Shown here: piece after piece, positions 61,019-64,000 of the stretch | Layout of the letters: each line of letters opens with the position of its first letter | Position numbering within the stretch: position 1 is the first letter of the stretch | Source of the DNA: Jiangella sp. DSM 45060 | GTDB taxonomy: Bacteria; Actinomycetota; Actinomycetes; Jiangellales; Jiangellaceae | DNA length: 64,000 bases | Assembly (NCBI RefSeq): GCF_900105175.1 | Contig: NZ_LT629771.1 | Span: forward strand, 1,116,001-1,180,000 | Direction: 5' to 3' | Notes under the pieces: model-generated | What the model was told of the DNA's origin: nothing | What the model saw: the letters and a program-made list of their open reading frames with translations, nothing else | Databases searched by the model: none | Translations under genes and position numbers: made by a program

Positions 61019-62608
61019 GTGACCGACCCCGAGCAGTTCCACGTCTACGACACCACGCTCCGCGACGGCGCCCAGCAGGAGGGCCTGTCGCTCTCCGTGC
61101 AGGACAAGCTCGCCATTGCCGGCCACCTGGACGAGCTCGGGGTCGGCTTCATCGAGGGCGGCTGGCCGGGCGCCGTGCCGAAGGACACCGAGTTCTTCCG
61201 CCGCGCCCGCACCGAGCTGGACCTCACGCACGCGAAGCTGGCCGCGTTCGGCGCCACCCGCAAGGCGGGCACCACAGCGGCCGAGGACCCGCAGGTGCGT
61301 GCGCTGCTCGACGCCGAGACGCCGGTGGTCACGCTGGTCGCGAAGAGCCACGTCGGGCACGTCGAGCGGGCCCTGCGCACCACGCTCGACGAGAACCTGG
61401 CGATGATCGCCGACACCGTCGGCTTCCTCGTCCGGAACGGCCGCCGCGTCTTCCTCGACGCCGAGCATTTCTTCGACGGGTACCGGACGAACCCCGAGTA
61501 CTCCCTGCGGGTGCTGCGCGCCGCCACCGACGCCGGCGCCGACGTCGTCGTGCTGTGCGACACCAACGGCGGCATGCTGCCCGACGACGTCGGCGCCACG
61601 GTGCGCGACGTGCTCGCGCGCACGGGCGCCAGGGTCGGCATGCACGCCCACAACGACACCGGCTGCGCCGTCGCCAACTCCGTCGCGGCCGTCGACGCGG
61701 GTGCCACCCACGTGCAGGGCACCGTCAACGGCACGGGGGAGCGCACCGGCAACGCCGACATCATGACGGTCGTCGCGAACCTCGAGCTCAAGCGCGGCCT
61801 GACGGTGCTGCCCGAGGGCGCGCTGCAGGAGGTCACCCGCATCGCGCACGCCGTCTCCGAGCTGACCAACATCGTGCCCTACTCGCGCCAGCCCTACGTC
61901 GGCGCCAGCGCGTTCGCGCACAAGGCCGGCCTGCACGCCAGCGCGATCAAGGTCGACCCCGACCTCTACCAGCACACCGACCCCGCGCGGGTCGGCAACG
62001 ACATGCGGCTGCTGGTGTCCGACATGGCCGGCCGGGCCAGCATCGAGCTGAAGAGCCGCGAGCTGGGCTACGACGTGTCAGGCGACCCCGAGCTGGTCAC
62101 CCGCGTCACCCGCAAGGTGAAGGACCTCGAGGCGGCCGGCTACACCTTCGAGGCGGCCGACGCGTCGTTCGAGTTGCTGCTGCGCGAGGAGGCCGAGGGC
62201 CGGCCCAGCTACTTCGACGTGGAGTCGTGGCGGGTCATCACCGAGTCGCGCCCTGGCGGCGACGCCGTCAGCGAGGCGACGGTGAAGCTGCGGGCGGGGG
62301 GCGAGCGCGTCGTCGTGACCGGTGAGGGGAACGGTCCGGTCAACGCGCTCGACCACGCCCTGCGCACCGCGATCGGCGCGCTCTACCCGGAGATCGCCAA
62401 ACTGGAGCTGATCGACTTCCGGGTGCGGATCCTGGACGCGGCCCACGGCACGGACGCGGTGACGCGCGTGCTCGTGGAGATGACGGACGGCAAGACGTCC
62501 TGGGAGACCGTGGGTGTCGGGGCCAACATCATCGAGGCCTCGTGGGAGGCGCTCGTCGACGCCGTCACCTACGGACTGCTGCGCCAGGGGGAGTCGGCGA
62601 TCAGCTGA
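61019..62608 (+). CDS. cimA: (R)-Citramalate synthase
   Basis: 529 residues. HMGL-like TIM barrel: VYDTTLRDGAQQEGLSLSVQDKLAIAGHLDELGVGFIEGGWPGAVPKD, metal His pair in GMHAHNDTGCAVANSVAAV, and GTGERTGNADIMTVVANLE. The C-terminal LeuA-type regulatory domain is FDVESWRVITESRPGGDAVSEATVKLRAGGERVVVTGEGNGPVNALDHALR. GWPGAVPKD and the overall pattern fit the CimA (LeuA2) branch. It makes citramalate from pyruvate and acetyl-CoA for isoleucine. GTG 61019 is chosen for its GAGGA site. Confidence 0.95.
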   Translation: MTDPEQFHVYDTTLRDGAQQEGLSLSVQDKLAIAGHLDELGVGFIEGGWPGAVPKDTEFFRRARTELDLTHAKLAAFGATRKAGTTAAEDPQVRALLDAETPVVTLVAKSHVGHVERALRTTLDENLAMIADTVGFLVRNGRRVFLDAEHFFDGYRTNPEYSLRVLRAATDAGADVVVLCDTNGGMLPDDVGATVRDVLARTGARVGMHAHNDTGCAVANSVAAVDAGATHVQGTVNGTGERTGNADIMTVVANLELKRGLTVLPEGALQEVTRIAHAVSELTNIVPYSRQPYVGASAFAHKAGLHASAIKVDPDLYQHTDPARVGNDMRLLVSDMAGRASIELKSRELGYDVSGDPELVTRVTRKVKDLEAAGYTFEAADASFELLLREEAEGRPSYFDVESWRVITESRPGGDAVSEATVKLRAGGERVVVTGEGNGPVNALDHALRTAIGALYPEIAKLELIDFRVRILDAAHGTDAVTRVLVEMTDGKTSWETVGVGANIIEASWEALVDAVTYGLLRQGESAIS

Positions 62609-62834
62609 CGAGCTTGAACGCGCTGCTCATGACGGCCGACGCGTCGGCCCACGTGGGCAGCGCGTCGATCTCGATGATGGTACGGCGGAGAGGTTCGGTG
62701 TCGTACAGTTCGACCCGCCAGCCGTTGCTGCCGTGGTCGAGGATCCCCCGGATCACGTGCGGTCCCTTCTCGTGTGTTGTGTACTGCGGTATGACCGAAG
62801 TGAATTCTGTCACTTTCGGACCGGCGTGTCGCAT
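62601..62834 (-). CDS. Small conserved-looking protein, unknown
   Basis: 77 residues: PQYTTHEKGPHVIRGILDHGSNGWRVELYDTEPLRRTIIEIDALPTWADASAVMSSAFKL. A compact beta-alpha pattern with no recognised family. Its 3' end overlaps the cimA stop by 8 bp. ATG 62834 is the longest start; a GTG at 62810 would remove eight residues. No clear ribosome site. Confidence 0.55.
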   Translation of the reverse strand: MRHAGPKVTEFTSVIPQYTTHEKGPHVIRGILDHGSNGWRVELYDTEPLRRTIIEIDALPTWADASAVMSSAFKLVS

Positions 62835-62858
62835 CGAATTCCGGCGGGTCGACCAAGA

Positions 62859-63683
62859 TCAGCCGTTCGGCCCATGGGCCGACGTCGCCCGCAGCGCCTC
62901 GACCATGGACGCCGCGACGGCGTCGGGCGCCGTCCAGAAGGCGGAGTGGTCGAGGCCGGGCAGGCTCTCGTACCGGCCGTGCGGCAACTGAGTGACCAGC
63001 GCCTTCGCACCGGTGTGGAAGAACGGTTCGGAGTTCTCGCCCACGGCGACGACCGCCGGCTGGCTCACCGTCCACCGGTCGGTGGGCAGCGGGGTGCCGT
63101 CCTGCGTGCCCGCGAGGATCTGCCCGTCGTGACCCAGCGTGTGCGCGTACCCCGCCATCGTCTCCCACGACGGGTCGGCCTTCATCGGCCCGATGTACTC
63201 GGCGGGCACGCCGACGACCTGCGTCATGAACAGCTCGACGGCGTCGCCGCGCCGGTCGGCGGCGACCAGTGCGTCGACCTGCTCCACCCAGTCGGCGGGC
63301 ACCGGCGGCCGGGAGTCGTCGACGATGAACGGCGGCTCGAAGAGGTAGATGCCCGTCACGGCGGCGCCGAGCGCGGTCGCGGCCGCGAGGACCAGCCCGC
63401 AGCCGCCGGAGCCGGCGGCCAGGGCGGCGGACCCGCCGACCGCCTGGATCACCGCGGCGAGGTCCTCGATCTCGCGTTCGGGGGCGTACGGGCCGCCCGC
63501 GCCGCTCTGACCGACGCCGCGGCGGTCGTAGCCGACGACGGTGAAGTCGCCGGCCAGCGCCGCGGCGGTGGCGTCGAGGCCGTGGTGGTCGTCCATGGTC
63601 GTGTTGACGAGGACGAGCGCGGGCCCCGCCCCCTGGGTCGTGTAGGCGATGGTGGTGCCGTCGGCGGAGGTGATCTGGTCCAT
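62859..63683 (-). CDS. Alpha/beta hydrolase
   Basis: 274 residues. ITSADGTTIAYTTQGAGPALVLVNTTMDDHH, VVGYDRRGVGQSGAGGPYAPEREIEDLAAVIQAVGGSAALAAGSGGCGLVLAAATALG, in which the nucleophile elbow is a Ser in A-G-S-G-G, and LPGLDHSAFWTAPDAV carries the catalytic His. Resembles the small VgrR/HsaD-like hydrolases that follow SRPBCC genes in actinobacteria. Substrate unknown. Starts 35 nt after the SRPBCC stop on the same strand. Confidence 0.88.
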   Translation of the reverse strand: MDQITSADGTTIAYTTQGAGPALVLVNTTMDDHHGLDATAAALAGDFTVVGYDRRGVGQSGAGGPYAPEREIEDLAAVIQAVGGSAALAAGSGGCGLVLAAATALGAAVTGIYLFEPPFIVDDSRPPVPADWVEQVDALVAADRRGDAVELFMTQVVGVPAEYIGPMKADPSWETMAGYAHTLGHDGQILAGTQDGTPLPTDRWTVSQPAVVAVGENSEPFFHTGAKALVTQLPHGRYESLPGLDHSAFWTAPDAVAASMVEALRATSAHGPNG

Positions 63684-63718
63684 GGTGTGCTCCTGGTGGC
63701 GTCGGTGTGGGGGTTCGG

Positions 63719-64000
63719 TCAGCCGGCGAGGGGAGCGCCGGTCTCGAGCAGGCTCTTGAGGTCGCTGAGCACCCAGGCGTGACCGCCGCCGGCGCCCTCG
63801 GCCTCGTTGTCGCCGTGCACCATGGCCGCGAGCAGCGGCGCGCCGGCCAGCTCGTGCGTCACCGTCAGGGCGCAGGAGTTGCCGTCGGGTGCGGGCGAGA
63901 TCTCGTGCGTGATGCGGGTGAAGCCCTCCTCGGCCATGGCCGGGTCCATCAGCATCCGGAACGTCGTGACGAGGCGCTTCGGCGGCTCGGCCTCGATGAC
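63719..64000 (-). CDS. SRPBCC (Aha1-like) domain protein, C-terminal part (5' end outside window)
   Basis: The last 93 residues: VIEAEPPKRLVTTFRML, FTRITHEISPAPDGNSCALTVTHEL, GGHAWVLSDLKSLLETG. These are the final beta strands and C-terminal helix of the SRPBCC/Aha1-type ligand-binding fold common in ArsR-linked stress genes. The frame is open at the window edge. Likely operonic with the hydrolase downstream. Confidence 0.88.
   Translation of the reverse strand, partial: VIEAEPPKRLVTTFRMLMDPAMAEEGFTRITHEISPAPDGNSCALTVTHELAGAPLLAAMVHGDNEAEGAGGGHAWVLSDLKSLLETGAPLAG

Overview
The window is about 64 kb of very GC-rich DNA with strong G/C bias at third codon positions, typical of a filamentous actinobacterium. 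Lineage markers agree: a mycothiol-dependent-isomerase-like protein, F420-type (deazaflavin) oxidoreductases, an IdeR/DtxR-type iron box, an AmaP/Asp23/DUF2273 envelope cluster, DUF222-HNH proteins, and many start codons that sit exactly 7 nt after a -10 hexamer (leaderless mRNAs). Gene content and order would fit Jiangella or a relative, but the genus is a guess. No rRNA, tRNA, CRISPR array or prophage was seen.

The backbone is branched-chain amino acid and serine synthesis: ilvD (3' end, left edge), ilvB-ilvN-ilvC (16.8-20.2 kb), then serA (50.5 kb), leuB (52.5 kb), ilvE (59.7 kb) and cimA (61.0 kb). Two units have leader-peptide attenuators: before ilvB (peptide with Ile-Leu-Val-Leu) and before cimA (Leu-Ile-Ile). 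A third attenuator (Trp-Trp) precedes a fused TrpEG anthranilate synthase at 26.8-28.9 kb. A TPP riboswitch controls thiD-tenA (48.8-50.4 kb).

Region by region: 0.6-2.6 kb holds a TetR/NAD(P)-binding-protein divergent pair with twin operators and a decayed VapBC-like toxin-antitoxin remnant. At 2.6-11.2 kb a tightly coupled eight-gene catabolic operon on the minus strand (M24 creatinase-like protein, 2-oxoacid dehydrogenase E1 alpha and beta, amidohydrolase, bicupin, SDR, HIBADH-like reductase, DinB-like protein) faces an XRE-cupin regulator; its substrate is unknown. At 11.2-12.8 kb are a PPOX protein, a membrane protein and a ParDE module. At 12.9-16.5 kb is an ECF sigma factor with an Asp23/AmaP envelope-stress cluster.

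From 20.2 to 50 kb lies accessory DNA inside the biosynthetic backbone: LysE exporter; an ABC efflux permease fused by deletion to a MerR regulator; AraC regulator; DUF222-HNH protein; TrpEG; slipin; a two-component system block bracketed by an 18-bp direct repeat; a TetR-controlled heterodimeric ABC exporter; PPK2; an ankyrin protein; a thioredoxin-reductase-like flavoprotein; an iron-siderophore lipoprotein; a GC-rich minisatellite zone (43.4-44.9 kb); an HTH/Clp-N pair; and an IS5-type element inserted exactly in the shared CTAG stop codons of two convergent genes.

The right end has two tandem paralogous secreted S15/CocE-type peptidases (54.9-58.8 kb), a GDPD, ilvE, cimA, an alpha/beta hydrolase and the end of an SRPBCC protein.
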